From positions 1 through 64,000 of the forward strand of contig NZ_VLKR01000030.1 in the NCBI RefSeq assembly GCF_007830445.1: a stretch of DNA of 64,000 bases, read 5' to 3'. A program made the position numbers and the translations under genes. Each line of letters begins with the position of its first letter. The stretch's first letter is position 1. The DNA is from Sphingobacterium siyangense. GTDB lineage: Bacteria > Bacteroidota > Bacteroidia > Sphingobacteriales > Sphingobacteriaceae. The notes beneath the pieces were generated by a model. The model had not been told where the DNA came from. It saw nothing but the letters and a program-made list of their open reading frames with translations, and did not search any database. This document shows, one piece after another, positions 54,654-62,526 of this stretch.

Positions 54654-55259
54654 ATGAATGAATTAATAGATTATCCAGGGTTTGTTGTAGAGCCGAGATT
54701 GATTAGTATGTCTAAAGCTAACATGATAGGCATGTTGTTTTTCGCTGTTTTCATTCTCTTATACGGGATACCTTTTTGTTTACTGTGGGATCTAAAGGAA
54801 GAGCTGGCGGCAATTAAAGATAGCCTATATAATAAAGCTTCGAATGCATGGTGGGTTTATGGTATTGTCATTATTATCGGTGTCGTTCTTCATGAATTGA
54901 TTCATGGCATTGTATTCGCATCCTTTGCGAAGCAAGGTTTCAAATCCATAAAGTTTGGAATTATTTGGAAAATGCTCACTCCATATGCTCATTGCAAAGA
55001 ACCGTTACGGGTAAGACCTTATATGTTAGGTGTAGTTATGCCTTTTCTCCTTGTTGGCTTTTTACCCGCGATTTATTCAATTTTTACTGGAAATTTACCA
55101 CTTTTATTTTTTGCAATTTTCTTCTCTGGTGCGGCAGTCGGAGATTTCATGATTTTAAATTTAATTTATAAAGAGAATAAAGATAACCTGGTACTTGATC
55201 ATCCTACTGAGGGAGGTTGCTTTATTTTGAAAAAGGTTACTAATCCAGCGGATTTGTGA
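54654..55259 (+). CDS. DUF3267-type putative membrane metalloprotease
   Basis: A 201-aa protein from ATG 54654; the frame opens at GTG 54642. It has helices at about 25-45, 70-90, 128-148 and 152-172. HELIHG in VVLHELIHGIVFASF (about 85-99) is a zinc-binding HExxH, followed by the conserved YAHCKEPLRVRPY and GDFMILNLI. DUF3267 proteins are predicted zinc membrane peptidases. A truncated, stop-containing copy lies at 56458-56767. With the rhomboid and CPBP proteins, this island encodes three classes of membrane protease. Confidence 0.8.
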   Translation: MNELIDYPGFVVEPRLISMSKANMIGMLFFAVFILLYGIPFCLLWDLKEELAAIKDSLYNKASNAWWVYGIVIIIGVVLHELIHGIVFASFAKQGFKSIKFGIIWKMLTPYAHCKEPLRVRPYMLGVVMPFLLVGFLPAIYSIFTGNLPLLFFAIFFSGAAVGDFMILNLIYKENKDNLVLDHPTEGGCFILKKVTNPADL

Positions 55260-55337
55260 TTACAAAACGATATTTGAGCTGAGATTCTAGTCTAAATACT
55301 TGTGTGATAAATTCTTAACTTCCTAATTTTTCCTTTA

Positions 55338-55380
55338 GCCTCACCCTTGTAATATAGATATATCCTAATGTTTATTTTTG
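55338..55380 (+). promoter_or_regulatory. Island promoter P4 (degenerate palindrome)
   Basis: TTG at 55347-55349, 23 nt, then a perfect TAnnTTTG (TATTTTTG, 55373-55380). Upstream, CCTCACCCTTGT resembles CCTCAGGTTGT of P2/P3 with the right arm damaged. The -7 downstream sequence TTGGGACA-TA is shared with P5. Confidence 0.55.
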
Positions 55381-55405
55381 GGACAGTAACTAAATCTAAA
55401 TATTT

Positions 55406-55537
55406 ATGGAAACTAAAATAATTTTATTATTTGTAGTAATAATAGCTATTCTGGCATTTTGTGTCTATCTGCTATCTAATGTCGGCGAATTTATTCGAGG
55501 ATTTGAAGATGGTTTTAATGCGGCCAAAAATAAATAA
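55406..55537 (+). CDS. Single-helix membrane peptide A
   Basis: A 43-aa peptide: METK, a transmembrane helix (about 5-24, IILLFVVIIAILAFCVYLL), then a short amphipathic tail, GEFIRGFEDGFNAAKNK. The same plan, and the F-I-x2-F-x-x-G-F/Y-N-x3-NK tail, recurs in the peptide at 59091. Both have the same promoter type and sit directly before a secreted-protein gene. It lies 19 nt upstream of the TraB/GumN gene. No double-glycine leader, so not a C39 substrate. It could be a toxin-like, regulatory or membrane-anchored signalling peptide. Confidence 0.72.
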   Translation: METKIILLFVVIIAILAFCVYLLSNVGEFIRGFEDGFNAAKNK

Positions 55538-55556
55538 AAACCTTAAATTTAAACGG

Positions 55557-56405
55557 ATGAAAAAACACTTTATTCTTCTATTACTTTTTTTTATAATCAC
55601 TTTTAGTGGTTTTGCGCAGGGGAATTCGATGCTGTGGAAAATCTCGGGAAATGGACTTAAACAAGATTCCTATCTGTTTGGTACGATCCACATGTTGTGC
55701 CCTGACGATTTTGAGATCAAACAAAAATGCCTGGATGCGCTTAATTCGAGTCAGAAAGTCGTATTTGAAGTGGATCTGTCGAAACCTGAAAATATGGAGG
55801 TCCTACAGGCATTTGCCGTACCTGACCCTAGTTTTATTAAAAACTTTACCGATAGCGAAGTGCGTAAAATGGATAGCGTCTTGTTGGCACAGCAGCTTTC
55901 AATTAAATTATTGGATCATGTTTCACCGGTAACAATGGCTTCCTTATTTTCAATGAAAGGCTTTAATTGTCCTGATCCAACAAAGTTGAAATCATATGAA
56001 ATTGAGCTATCGGCTCTGGCCTCCGCTCAGGGTAAAACAATTGGCGAACTTGAAACAGCTGATTATCAATTCGGGTTATTGAAAGACTTGATTACGCCAA
56101 AGTTATTTATGGACTGGGTATTGCAGTTGGATAAATATCCCGCTCTAACGGCCAGAATGGTCAATGCCTATAAAAATGAAAACCTCAAAGAATTAACTGC
56201 ATTGATTGAGGATCCTACATGGATGTCTGTCGAACAGAAAGAAAAGCTCTTGACAGGGCGGAATGTAAACTGGACAACGATTATTCCGAATTTGATCAAA
56301 GACCAGGGGTGCTTTATTGCTGTGGGAGCTGGACACCTGTCTGGTGAAAAGGGCTTGATCTCGTTACTTAGAGCAAAAGGTTATAGCTTGACGGCAATTG
56401 ATTAG
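55557..56405 (+). CDS. TraB/GumN-family secreted protein
   Basis: A 282-aa protein from ATG 55557; an earlier in-frame start at 55461 overlaps the membrane peptide gene and delays the signal peptide. It has a signal (FILLLLFFIITFSGFAQ), then the family landmarks: MLWKISGNG, SYLFGTIHMLC with the conserved GTxH, VVFEVDLSKPE and the C-terminal AVGAGHLSGEKGLI (GxxH). TraB/GumN proteins include the metal-dependent Tiki-like peptidases, and the GTIH and GAGH histidines are kept. In enterococci TraB interferes with a peptide pheromone, so a peptide-inhibiting role here would fit but is only analogy. Confidence 0.85.
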   Translation: MKKHFILLLLFFIITFSGFAQGNSMLWKISGNGLKQDSYLFGTIHMLCPDDFEIKQKCLDALNSSQKVVFEVDLSKPENMEVLQAFAVPDPSFIKNFTDSEVRKMDSVLLAQQLSIKLLDHVSPVTMASLFSMKGFNCPDPTKLKSYEIELSALASAQGKTIGELETADYQFGLLKDLITPKLFMDWVLQLDKYPALTARMVNAYKNENLKELTALIEDPTWMSVEQKEKLLTGRNVNWTTIIPNLIKDQGCFIAVGAGHLSGEKGLISLLRAKGYSLTAID

Positions 56406-56457
56406 GATTGTTATTTTTTGAGATAAAGGAAGTATAGTACCTTGATAGGATACGCTT

Positions 56458-56767
56458 ATTGTTTTTCGATGGTCTCATCGTTTTATATGGAGTGCCCTTT
56501 TATTTATTGTGGGATCTAAAGAAAGAGCTGGCGGCAATTAAAGATCGCCTATATCATAAAGTTTCGAATGCATGATGGGTTTATGGCATTGCCATTATTA
56601 TCGGTGTCGTTCTTAATGAATTGATTCATGGTATTGTATTCGTATCCTTTGCGAAGCAAGGTTTTAAATCTATAAAGTTTGGAATTATTTGGAAAATGCT
56701 CACCCCATATGCTCATTGCAAAGAACCGTTACGGGTAAGACCTTATATGTTAGGTGTAGTTATGCCT
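56458..56767 (+). pseudogene. Decayed, truncated copy of the DUF3267 gene
   Basis: The sequence parallels 54730-55040 of the DUF3267 gene almost base for base. A Trp codon is now TGA (56573-56575), the HELIHG motif is NELIHG, and the similarity stops abruptly after ATGCC at 56767. Both the start and the C-terminal third are missing. The copy is young enough to be aligned by eye over 300 bp. Confidence 0.88.
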
Positions 56768-56820
56768 TAAAGTTTTAATTTATAACTTATGAAGTCGCTT
56801 AAGATCACTATCTAAAATGA

Positions 56821-56857
56821 AAAACGGACAATTTACGATGTGAAAATTGTCCGTTTT
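56821..56857. terminator. Bidirectional hairpin terminator
   Basis: AAAACGGACAATTT (56821-56834) and AAATTGTCCGTTTT (56844-56857) form a perfect 14-bp stem with a 9-nt loop. Flanking A and T runs suit termination on both strands. It closes the unit ending in the DUF3267 remnant. Confidence 0.8.
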
Positions 56858-56944
56858 AGCCGGTTAAATTATTCTTTCATAACTTACTGTTGTAAAGGTT
56901 TATCCATATAGACTTATCATACAGTTTCATCAAAAAGGAAATAC

Positions 56945-57427
56945 ATGTCAAAATATATAAATCGATTGTTGAAATTACCTGTGCTTTATTTATATACTCT
57001 TATGATAGTTTCTTATCTGAGTATTGATGTTTTGTGTCACGTAATACTTATTGATTTATTCAAGTTTGAATCGGTTTCAAATGCGGTAACTCGAGATCAA
57101 AGTATATTGAAAATATTCATATATGCACTAATTTTAGGGCCATTTTTTGAGACATTACTATTTCAATTTATACCCGTAAAACTTCTGTCTACATATGTTT
57201 TTTTTAAAAAGAAAAAAATATGGATAGTTTTAATTTCTGCCCTTCTTTTCGCTTTGACTCATTTATATAGCTCTTATTATTTCATTTATACTTTTTTGAT
57301 GGGTATAAATTTAGTCTTATTCTTTTTTATTATGGAGTTTAAGAATAAAGGTTCAGGACTTTGGCATACCACATTGCTACATGCTATTATTAATCTAATG
57401 GTTTTTATCCATCAATATTTTAGATAA
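56945..57427 (+). CDS. Divergent CPBP-family membrane protein
   Basis: A 160-aa protein with about four helices. The CPBP motifs are recognisable but altered: FFETLLFQFIP (first Glu of EExxxR replaced by F, Arg by Gln), FALTHLYSSY (FxxxH kept) and LLHAIINLM (HxxxN kept). Loss of one Glu and of the Arg suggests it is not a protease; catalytically altered CPBP proteins are known among bacteriocin immunity proteins. It lies directly upstream of a decayed leader-peptide pair, repeating the peptide-CPBP association of 53158-54185 in reverse order. Confidence 0.72.
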   Translation: MSKYINRLLKLPVLYLYTLMIVSYLSIDVLCHVILIDLFKFESVSNAVTRDQSILKIFIYALILGPFFETLLFQFIPVKLLSTYVFFKKKKIWIVLISALLFALTHLYSSYYFIYTFLMGINLVLFFFIMEFKNKGSGLWHTTLLHAIINLMVFIHQYFR

Positions 57428-57431
57428 GAAA

Positions 57432-57615
57432 ATTTTGGCGTGCAGTAATCGATTTCCAAAAAAATAGTCGAAATTGATGGGGGATAAGCTACATTGTACA
57501 TTTTATAATGGTGTTTCTGATTGGAGCCAAAATGTTGCTATATTTGAGCGAAGTCTAAATAGTTGAGCTTTATAAAAGATGTATGCTACGAACAAAGTAA
57601 AGTTAACAGAATTCT
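57432..57615 (+). pseudogene. Decayed copies of leader peptides 2 and 3
   Basis: 57432-57575 aligns with leader peptide 2: the GATGGGGGA cleavage region, then the frame fragments VSDWSQNVAIFERSLN against VADWRQNVAAFERGIN and the same ending AGCTTTATAA. A TAA directly after the GG and a TGA near the end break it. 57588-57615 keeps the beginning of leader peptide 3 (TNKVKLTEF against MNKIELTEL) with ATG changed to ACG, then stops. The remnant proves that the peptide pair existed here in an older duplicate. Confidence 0.8.
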
Positions 57616-57759
57616 GAATATAAACTGGATAACGATTATTCCGAATTTGATCAAAGATCAGGGTTGCTTTATTACTGTGGGAGCTGGACACCTCTCTGGT
57701 GAAAAGGGCTTGATCTGGTTACTTAGAGCAACAGGTTATAGCTTGATAGTAATTGATTT
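57616..57759 (+). pseudogene. 3' fragment of a TraB/GumN gene
   Basis: About 144 bp match the last 48 codons of the TraB/GumN gene at 55557-56405: NINWITIIPNLIKDQGCF and VGAGHLSGEKGLIWLLRAT against NVNWTTIIPNLIKDQGCF and VGAGHLSGEKGLISLLRAK. It has no start or signal peptide and is joined directly to the leader peptide remnant, so an ancestral deletion fused the two. Confidence 0.88.
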
Positions 57760-57883
57760 TATCTATGGATTGGGTTTACATCTATTGGTGAGCTTTATAG
57801 CCGTTCTCATGAAAATATAGGTATAAAAATAATGAGTTGCGCTACAGGCATGGCCAATATAGTAGCCTTTTAGTAGGTTGACT

Positions 57884-58996
57884 ATGCATATGAAACTAAA
57901 ATTTACATTTATTCTGATCTGTTTGTTAGCCGGGCTATTATGCAAAGCTCAGATACAGTTTGTCGGCGCTCAGAATAAGTTGCCAATTCCCTCATTAAAT
58001 ATTTACAATGAAAAAGGGACATTGATTGGATTTACAGATAAAACTGGTGTAACTCAGTTTCTCGATAATGGAGTGAAGAAGCAAAAACTACCATTAGCAG
58101 TTACGGTACAACATATCTCCTATGAAAACAAAACCTTTTCATTAGTATCGCTGGACGATAAACAACTATATTTTTTGGAGTCAAGACCTCAAGTCTTAAA
58201 AGAAGTCACTGTTACGGCAAAGCCAAAAGAAGTCGTGGTATTGAAAGGGTATTTCCGCTCCCTAGAGACATTTGATCATCAGTATAAGTATTTTTCGGAC
58301 GGAATTGTAGAGTTTTATATTCCGTTGAAGAAGGGTAAACCTAAATATAGATTGATTGATTATCGTGTGTTTGTAGATTCTATTGTCGCTAAGGATTATA
58401 ATGCAAAAATGCGATCTTTCTTCCAGATTCCTAGGATTACGGAAATAGATAATAGAAAATTAGCGGATCGATTAAATGATCTCGTTAAGGAAAACGATAC
58501 GTCTAGCCGTATTCGCTTGTTGAAAAAAGGAAATGAGGTAGGGCACCTGACGACAGATGCTGATCGAAGTAATGTTCAATTGTATTTGGATAAGGTGTTG
58601 CCAGATACTGTAGTGAATGAAAAACTTTTTAGCCTAGAGGCGAAGACGTTTCACGAGGTTACAATTGAAAATTATAATGCAACCGAATTAAACAGCATGA
58701 CGCCTTTCAATTTAACAGCCCTTTACCAAAATATTGTTGCGTCTTTAAAACGCAAAAAGGAATACGGCCATATCCCTTGTGAGATACTTAATGAATTTTA
58801 TGTCATGGAGAATGGGTATATAACGGAAGAGGAATATAAATCTAATCAAAAGGGCTTGACGAAGAGTATTTACACAACGCTCCAAAAAAGCAATTATAAG
58901 ACACGATTTTGGGAGAAGTTGGAAGACTATCATATTCCAGCGATCAACGATGGACTGGTAAAACAACTTGGTGAAAATCTCCAATTGATTAATTGA
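57884..58996 (+). CDS. Secreted CarboxypepD-like domain protein A
   Basis: A 370-aa protein; ATG 57884 or 57890 are both possible starts, the latter giving MKLKFTFILICLLAGLLCKAQ. The mature N-terminus is a CarboxypepD_reg-like sandwich (about 22-100). It is followed by LKEVTVTAKPKEVVVLKGYFRS, as in the link from such domains to TonB-type plugs, but the rest (about 270 aa) has no barrel-like strands. It shares VVLKGYFR-x-L, YF-x-DGI, YIPLK and the C-terminal AK/TKSI-Y/F-x-L with the protein at 59296-60408. No catalytic site recognised. Probably periplasmic. Confidence 0.8.
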   Translation: MHMKLKFTFILICLLAGLLCKAQIQFVGAQNKLPIPSLNIYNEKGTLIGFTDKTGVTQFLDNGVKKQKLPLAVTVQHISYENKTFSLVSLDDKQLYFLESRPQVLKEVTVTAKPKEVVVLKGYFRSLETFDHQYKYFSDGIVEFYIPLKKGKPKYRLIDYRVFVDSIVAKDYNAKMRSFFQIPRITEIDNRKLADRLNDLVKENDTSSRIRLLKKGNEVGHLTTDADRSNVQLYLDKVLPDTVVNEKLFSLEAKTFHEVTIENYNATELNSMTPFNLTALYQNIVASLKRKKEYGHIPCEILNEFYVMENGYITEEEYKSNQKGLTKSIYTTLQKSNYKTRFWEKLEDYHIPAINDGLVKQLGENLQLIN

Positions 58997-59020
58997 TATT
59001 TAACGGTAATTTGTCGCTAT

Positions 59021-59065
59021 ATAACCACAGGTTGTGGTACAACTATATCATAATGTCTATTTTTG
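59021..59065 (+). promoter_or_regulatory. Island promoter P5 (membrane peptide B unit)
   Basis: AACCACAGGTT at 59023-59033, TTG 59032-59034 followed by TGG, 23 nt, then a perfect TATTTTTG at 59058-59065. From the -7 box to the start codon, P5 and P4 are nearly identical (GGGACA, AAATCTAAAT, ATGGAAA). Confidence 0.7.
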
Positions 59066-59090
59066 GGACAATAGTTAAATCTAAATAATT

Positions 59091-59222
59091 ATGGAAATTA
59101 AGAAACTTTTAAAATTTGCAGCAGTAGTAGTGGTGCTCGCTCTCATCGTTTATGTCATCATGAATAGTAGCGCCTTTATTGATGCATTTAATGAAGGGTA
59201 TAATAGGACCAGAAATAAATAA
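59091..59222 (+). CDS. Single-helix membrane peptide B
   Basis: A 43-aa peptide, exactly as long as peptide A at 55406: MEIKKLLKF, a membrane helix (about 8-24) and tail SAFIDAFNEGYNRTRNK. Start, helix, tail and promoter all match the paralogue, while codons have diverged, which argues that the reading frame is under selection. It lies 73 nt upstream of the second CarboxypepD-like protein gene. A damaged third relative may lie at 60434-60546. Confidence 0.75.
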   Translation: MEIKKLLKFAAVVVVLALIVYVIMNSSAFIDAFNEGYNRTRNK

Positions 59223-59295
59223 GTAGAATTATAGAAGATTATTGGATACTGTTAATCCCTAATTAATTAATAAAGGCCAAATAAAAAGGACTGAA

Positions 59296-60408
59296 ATGAA
59301 ATTTGAAATAAGAATAGGATTTGTTATCGGGATATTAACGATGATTTCTGTCTTGGCCAATGCACAAATTAAAGTCATTGATAGCCTAACACAGGAACCT
59401 ATAAGTGGTGTCAATCTGTATGCGGATAACGGTAGCTTACTTGGTGCAACAAATATAGCCGGAGAAGTTGTGTTGGATTCGTTGAAACAGGAAAAAACCG
59501 TGAATCTAACTTTTCAGCATGTTGCCTATAGTAGTTTGATGGTGCCTTTTTCGGAAGTAAAGACGATGGGCAAGATCAAAATAGTTCCCCGATCAATTAA
59601 GATTGATGAGGTAGCGATAGGCGATCGGAGTAAGGCTGACTATGTTGTTTTAAAAGGGTATTTTCGGAACCTTACTTTACTTAATGATAAGATGGGATAT
59701 TTTGTCGATGGCATAATTTCGTATTATATTCCACTAAAGAATAAGAAAGAAAAGGTTCGGTTTATTCTGAAGGAGTACCGCATTTTTGAAAATAAAGGTG
59801 CTACGCAAGATCTCGCAGATAAGATGGGAACTTTTTTTTCCTATAATCCAAGCGTGATCAATCTTAAAAACACTTCGATCGCCTATCAGTTGCCGAAAGG
59901 ATTTCGATTGGAGGAGGATAAAGGTCGGCGGTTTATAAAACAAGGGAGTACAAACATGGGCTTTGTACAAGTTTCCAACGAGGGAAAAGGGCAGGTATAT
60001 CTAAATCGGGTAGCGCCGGGTACCTCAATTGACCGAAAGATATTTAAAATACAGGGCCGTCAACATAGTGGCGTAACGATAGAAACGTATGCGCATGTAA
60101 CTCCGGATAATTTAACAATGGATCATTTGGTCAGTGTGGTTAGGTCATCTGTCGGTGGTCTTAAAAAAAAGAGCCAAACTGAATATATGCCGATAGAGTC
60201 ATATGATGAATTTTATGTGCTAGAAAAGGAGTATATCACCACAGATCAATTTACTGAATACAAAAAGCAATTTGCAAAAAGTATATTTCTGAAAGGAAGC
60301 AGTGATTATCAGAGCACCTATTGGAATGATCTCGATAGGTACGGAATCCCCGCTTTGCCTAAAGGGGTTAATGGTCAACTGGGAAATATTTTAAAAATTA
60401 AAGAGTAG
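59296..60408 (+). CDS. Secreted CarboxypepD-like domain protein B
   Basis: A 370-aa paralogue of the protein at 57884. It has signal peptide (FVIGILTMISVLANAQ), CarboxypepD_reg-like domain (IKVIDSLTQEPISGVNLYAD, about 22-95), VVLKGYFRNL (about 118-127), YFVDGIISYYIPLK and C-terminal QFAKSIFLKG. It is the last gene before the ribosomal operon resumes, 355 bp from rplK. With peptide B it forms the P5 unit. No enzymatic motif was found. Confidence 0.8.
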   Translation: MKFEIRIGFVIGILTMISVLANAQIKVIDSLTQEPISGVNLYADNGSLLGATNIAGEVVLDSLKQEKTVNLTFQHVAYSSLMVPFSEVKTMGKIKIVPRSIKIDEVAIGDRSKADYVVLKGYFRNLTLLNDKMGYFVDGIISYYIPLKNKKEKVRFILKEYRIFENKGATQDLADKMGTFFSYNPSVINLKNTSIAYQLPKGFRLEEDKGRRFIKQGSTNMGFVQVSNEGKGQVYLNRVAPGTSIDRKIFKIQGRQHSGVTIETYAHVTPDNLTMDHLVSVVRSSVGGLKKKSQTEYMPIESYDEFYVLEKEYITTDQFTEYKKQFAKSIFLKGSSDYQSTYWNDLDRYGIPALPKGVNGQLGNILKIKE

Positions 60409-60433
60409 CCTTATCGGGTTTTACCGTTGAACG

Positions 60434-60546
60434 ATGAGAAACTTGAAACCGAACCCGATGAAATACATGCTATATACGTTGGTTATTAGTGTTTTTTTAT
60501 TGTATTGGTAAATAGTTTTGATGGCTTTTATGCTCGGGGAGAATAA
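60434..60546 (+). pseudogene. Possible frameshifted third single-helix peptide
   Basis: A 25-codon frame (60434-60511) encodes a basic start and a hydrophobic helix (MLYTLVISVFLLYW). In the +1 frame, immediately after, VNSFDGFYARGE ends at TAA 60546, resembling the NSSAFIDAFNEGY tail of peptide B. A one-base change would join them. The similarity is short, so this is tentative. Confidence 0.3.
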
Positions 60547-60635
60547 GACGGTCGGTGATATATTTGAAAAATAAACGAATGGATGCCAGCTTTTTAAAAA
60601 AAGTATAAATTCCTGAAAAATTAAAAGTTAGATAC

Positions 60636-60666
60636 TTGCAGGATTCAAATCTTCTTATTAACTTTG
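60636..60666 (+). promoter_or_regulatory. Promoter of the rplK operon
   Basis: TTG at 60636-60638, 20 nt, then TAACTTTG (TAnnTTTG) at 60659-60666. It restores independent transcription of the ribosomal genes after the island. The 90-nt leader that follows could hold the L1 autoregulatory site (possible stem GGTTGGG/CCCGATC with wobble pairs), which is not proven. Confidence 0.78.
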
Positions 60667-60762
60667 CACCTCGGTTGGGGTGTTACGTCCCGATCGATGA
60701 ATGTTACGTTATTTGCTTCCAACTTACTAACAGACATTTAACAAAATTAAATTCAAAACAAA

Positions 60763-61206
60763 ATGGCAAAAGAAGTCAGTGCGTTAGTAAAATTACAAGT
60801 TAAGGGCGGAGCTGCGAATCCTTCACCTCCAGTAGGACCTGCATTGGGTGCTAAAGGTGTGAATATCATGGATTTCTGTAAACAGTTCAACGCTCGTACG
60901 CAAGACAAACCAGGTCAAGTATTGCCTGTTGTCATTACAGTTTACGCTGATAAATCATTTGATTTTATCATCAAGACTCCACCGGTTGCGGTTCAGTTGA
61001 AAGACGCTGCGAAATTAAAAAGTGGATCTGGCGAGCCTAACCGTAAAAAAGTTGCGGCTATCACTTGGGAACAAGTTGAGACAATCGCTAAAGATAAAAT
61101 GCCTGATTTAAATGCATTTACTGTAGAGGCTGCTATGAAAATGGTAGCTGGTACAGCACGTAGTATGGGTATTACTGTATCAGGTAATGCTCCTTGGAAC
61201 AATTAA
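60763..61206 (+). CDS. rplK: 50S ribosomal protein L11
   Basis: A 147-aa L11, binding 23S rRNA at the GTPase-associated centre. N-terminal domain has [25 protein letters not shown] with the conserved proline-rich hinge; the C-terminal RNA-binding domain ends [13 protein letters not shown]. First gene of the operon, 22 nt before rplA. Codon bias as in tuf. Confidence 0.98.
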   Translation: MAKEVSALVKLQVKGGAANPSPPVGPALGAKGVNIMDFCKQFNARTQDKPGQVLPVVITVYADKSFDFIIKTPPVAVQLKDAAKLKSGSGEPNRKKVAAITWEQVETIAKDKMPDLNAFTVEAAMKMVAGTARSMGITVSGNAPWNN

Positions 61207-61228
61207 TTAAGAAATCAATTTAAGAAAA

Positions 61229-61927
61229 GTGGCTAGATTAACAAAAAATCAAAAAGCGGCACTATCCAAAATTGAAGCTGGTAAAGCATACTCTTTGAAA
61301 GAAGCTTCGGCTTTAGTTAAAGAAATCTCATTGACCAAATTTGATGCTTCTGTGGATATCGACGTTCGTTTGGGCGTAGATCCTCGTAAAGCAAATCAAA
61401 TGGTTCGTGGTATTGCAACATTACCTCACGGTACTGGTAAAACTGTTCGTGTTTTAGTTTTGTGTACTCCTGATAAGGAAGAAGAAGCTAAAGCGGCAGG
61501 TGCAGACTACGTAGGTTTAGATGATTACATCAGCAAAATTGAAGGTGGTTGGACTGACGTTGATATCATTATTACTATGCCTAGTGTTATGGCTAAAGTT
61601 GGTAAATTGGGTCGTATTTTAGGTCCAAGAAACTTGATGCCTAACCCTAAAACTGGTACAGTTACAACAGAAGTTGGTAAAGCTGTAACAGATGTAAAAG
61701 GTGGTAAGATCGATTTCAAAGTTGACAAAACCGGTATCATCCATACTTCTATTGGTAAAGCGTCGTTCGATGCAGATAAGATATATGATAACGCACTAGA
61801 GGTATTACAAACTCTAGCTCGTTTGAAACCATCTGCAGCTAAAGGAACTTACTTTAAGAGTATTCACATTTCCTCAACTATGAGTCCTGGTATTCATATT
61901 GAGACTAAATCAGTAGCAGGTATTTAA
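61229..61927 (+). CDS. rplA: 50S ribosomal protein L1
   Basis: A 232-aa L1 with GTG start (61229, encoding M-ARLTKNQK). Conserved [18 protein letters not shown] lies in the middle and [11 protein letters not shown] near the end. L1 forms the stalk at the ribosomal E site and represses its own operon by binding the mRNA leader. It is 2 nt from rplJ. Confidence 0.98.
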   Translation: MARLTKNQKAALSKIEAGKAYSLKEASALVKEISLTKFDASVDIDVRLGVDPRKANQMVRGIATLPHGTGKTVRVLVLCTPDKEEEAKAAGADYVGLDDYISKIEGGWTDVDIIITMPSVMAKVGKLGRILGPRNLMPNPKTGTVTTEVGKAVTDVKGGKIDFKVDKTGIIHTSIGKASFDADKIYDNALEVLQTLARLKPSAAKGTYFKSIHISSTMSPGIHIETKSVAGI

Positions 61928-61929
61928 TC

Positions 61930-62448
61930 ATGAGAAAAGAAGAAAAACAAGAAATTGTTCTAGCTTTGGCCGAACAGATTAAATCTTACGGTAACTTTTA
62001 CATTACCGATACTGCTGATTTAACAGTTGAAAAAATAAATGGCATCCGTCGCAAATGTTTCGAGCAAGGTATCGAAATTAAAGCGGTAAAAAACACGTTG
62101 ATCAAAAAAGCATTGATCGAAGCTGGTGTTGACGAAGAAGATATTTTTGGAACACTAAAAGGTGCTTCTACAATGTTATTTTCTGAAGTTGCAAATGCAC
62201 CTGCAAAATTGATCAAAGAGCTTCGCAAAGCTGGTGATAAACCAGTATTGAAAGCTGCTTACATTGAGCAAACCGCATTCGTTGGAGATAATCAATTAAC
62301 TGCATTAGTTAATCTTAAATCTAAAAACGAACTTATCGCTGATGTTATCGCTGCATTGCAGTCACCTGCAAAAAATGTTATTTCAGCTCTTCAATCTGGA
62401 GGAAATACTGTTGCTGGCTTAGTAAAGGCTTTAGAAGAAAGAGGTTAA
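61930..62448 (+). CDS. rplJ: 50S ribosomal protein L10
   Basis: A 172-aa L10. Residues 1-110 form the rRNA-binding domain (GNFYITDTADLTVEKINGIR, VKNTLIKKAL) and the C-terminal helix carries the L7/L12 dimers. The 78-nt gap before rplL has no strong hairpin. Confidence 0.97.
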   Translation: MRKEEKQEIVLALAEQIKSYGNFYITDTADLTVEKINGIRRKCFEQGIEIKAVKNTLIKKALIEAGVDEEDIFGTLKGASTMLFSEVANAPAKLIKELRKAGDKPVLKAAYIEQTAFVGDNQLTALVNLKSKNELIADVIAALQSPAKNVISALQSGGNTVAGLVKALEERG

Positions 62449-62526
62449 CGAATCCTCTAGAACAGAAACATTCGTTACAATTTAATTAACAATTTTTATA
62501 AAGTACATTCAAAAATTCAAAATAAA

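Noticed and set aside
57563-57820. 85-codon frame resembling the C-terminus of TraB/GumN
   Set aside because: It starts inside leader-peptide remnants and has no signal peptide or N-terminal GTIH region. It is a pseudogene fragment.
57884-60408. Calling the two CarboxypepD-like proteins TonB-dependent receptors
   Set aside because: Both are only about 370 aa, with no plug consensus or C-terminal barrel. Only the N-terminal domain is shared with receptors.
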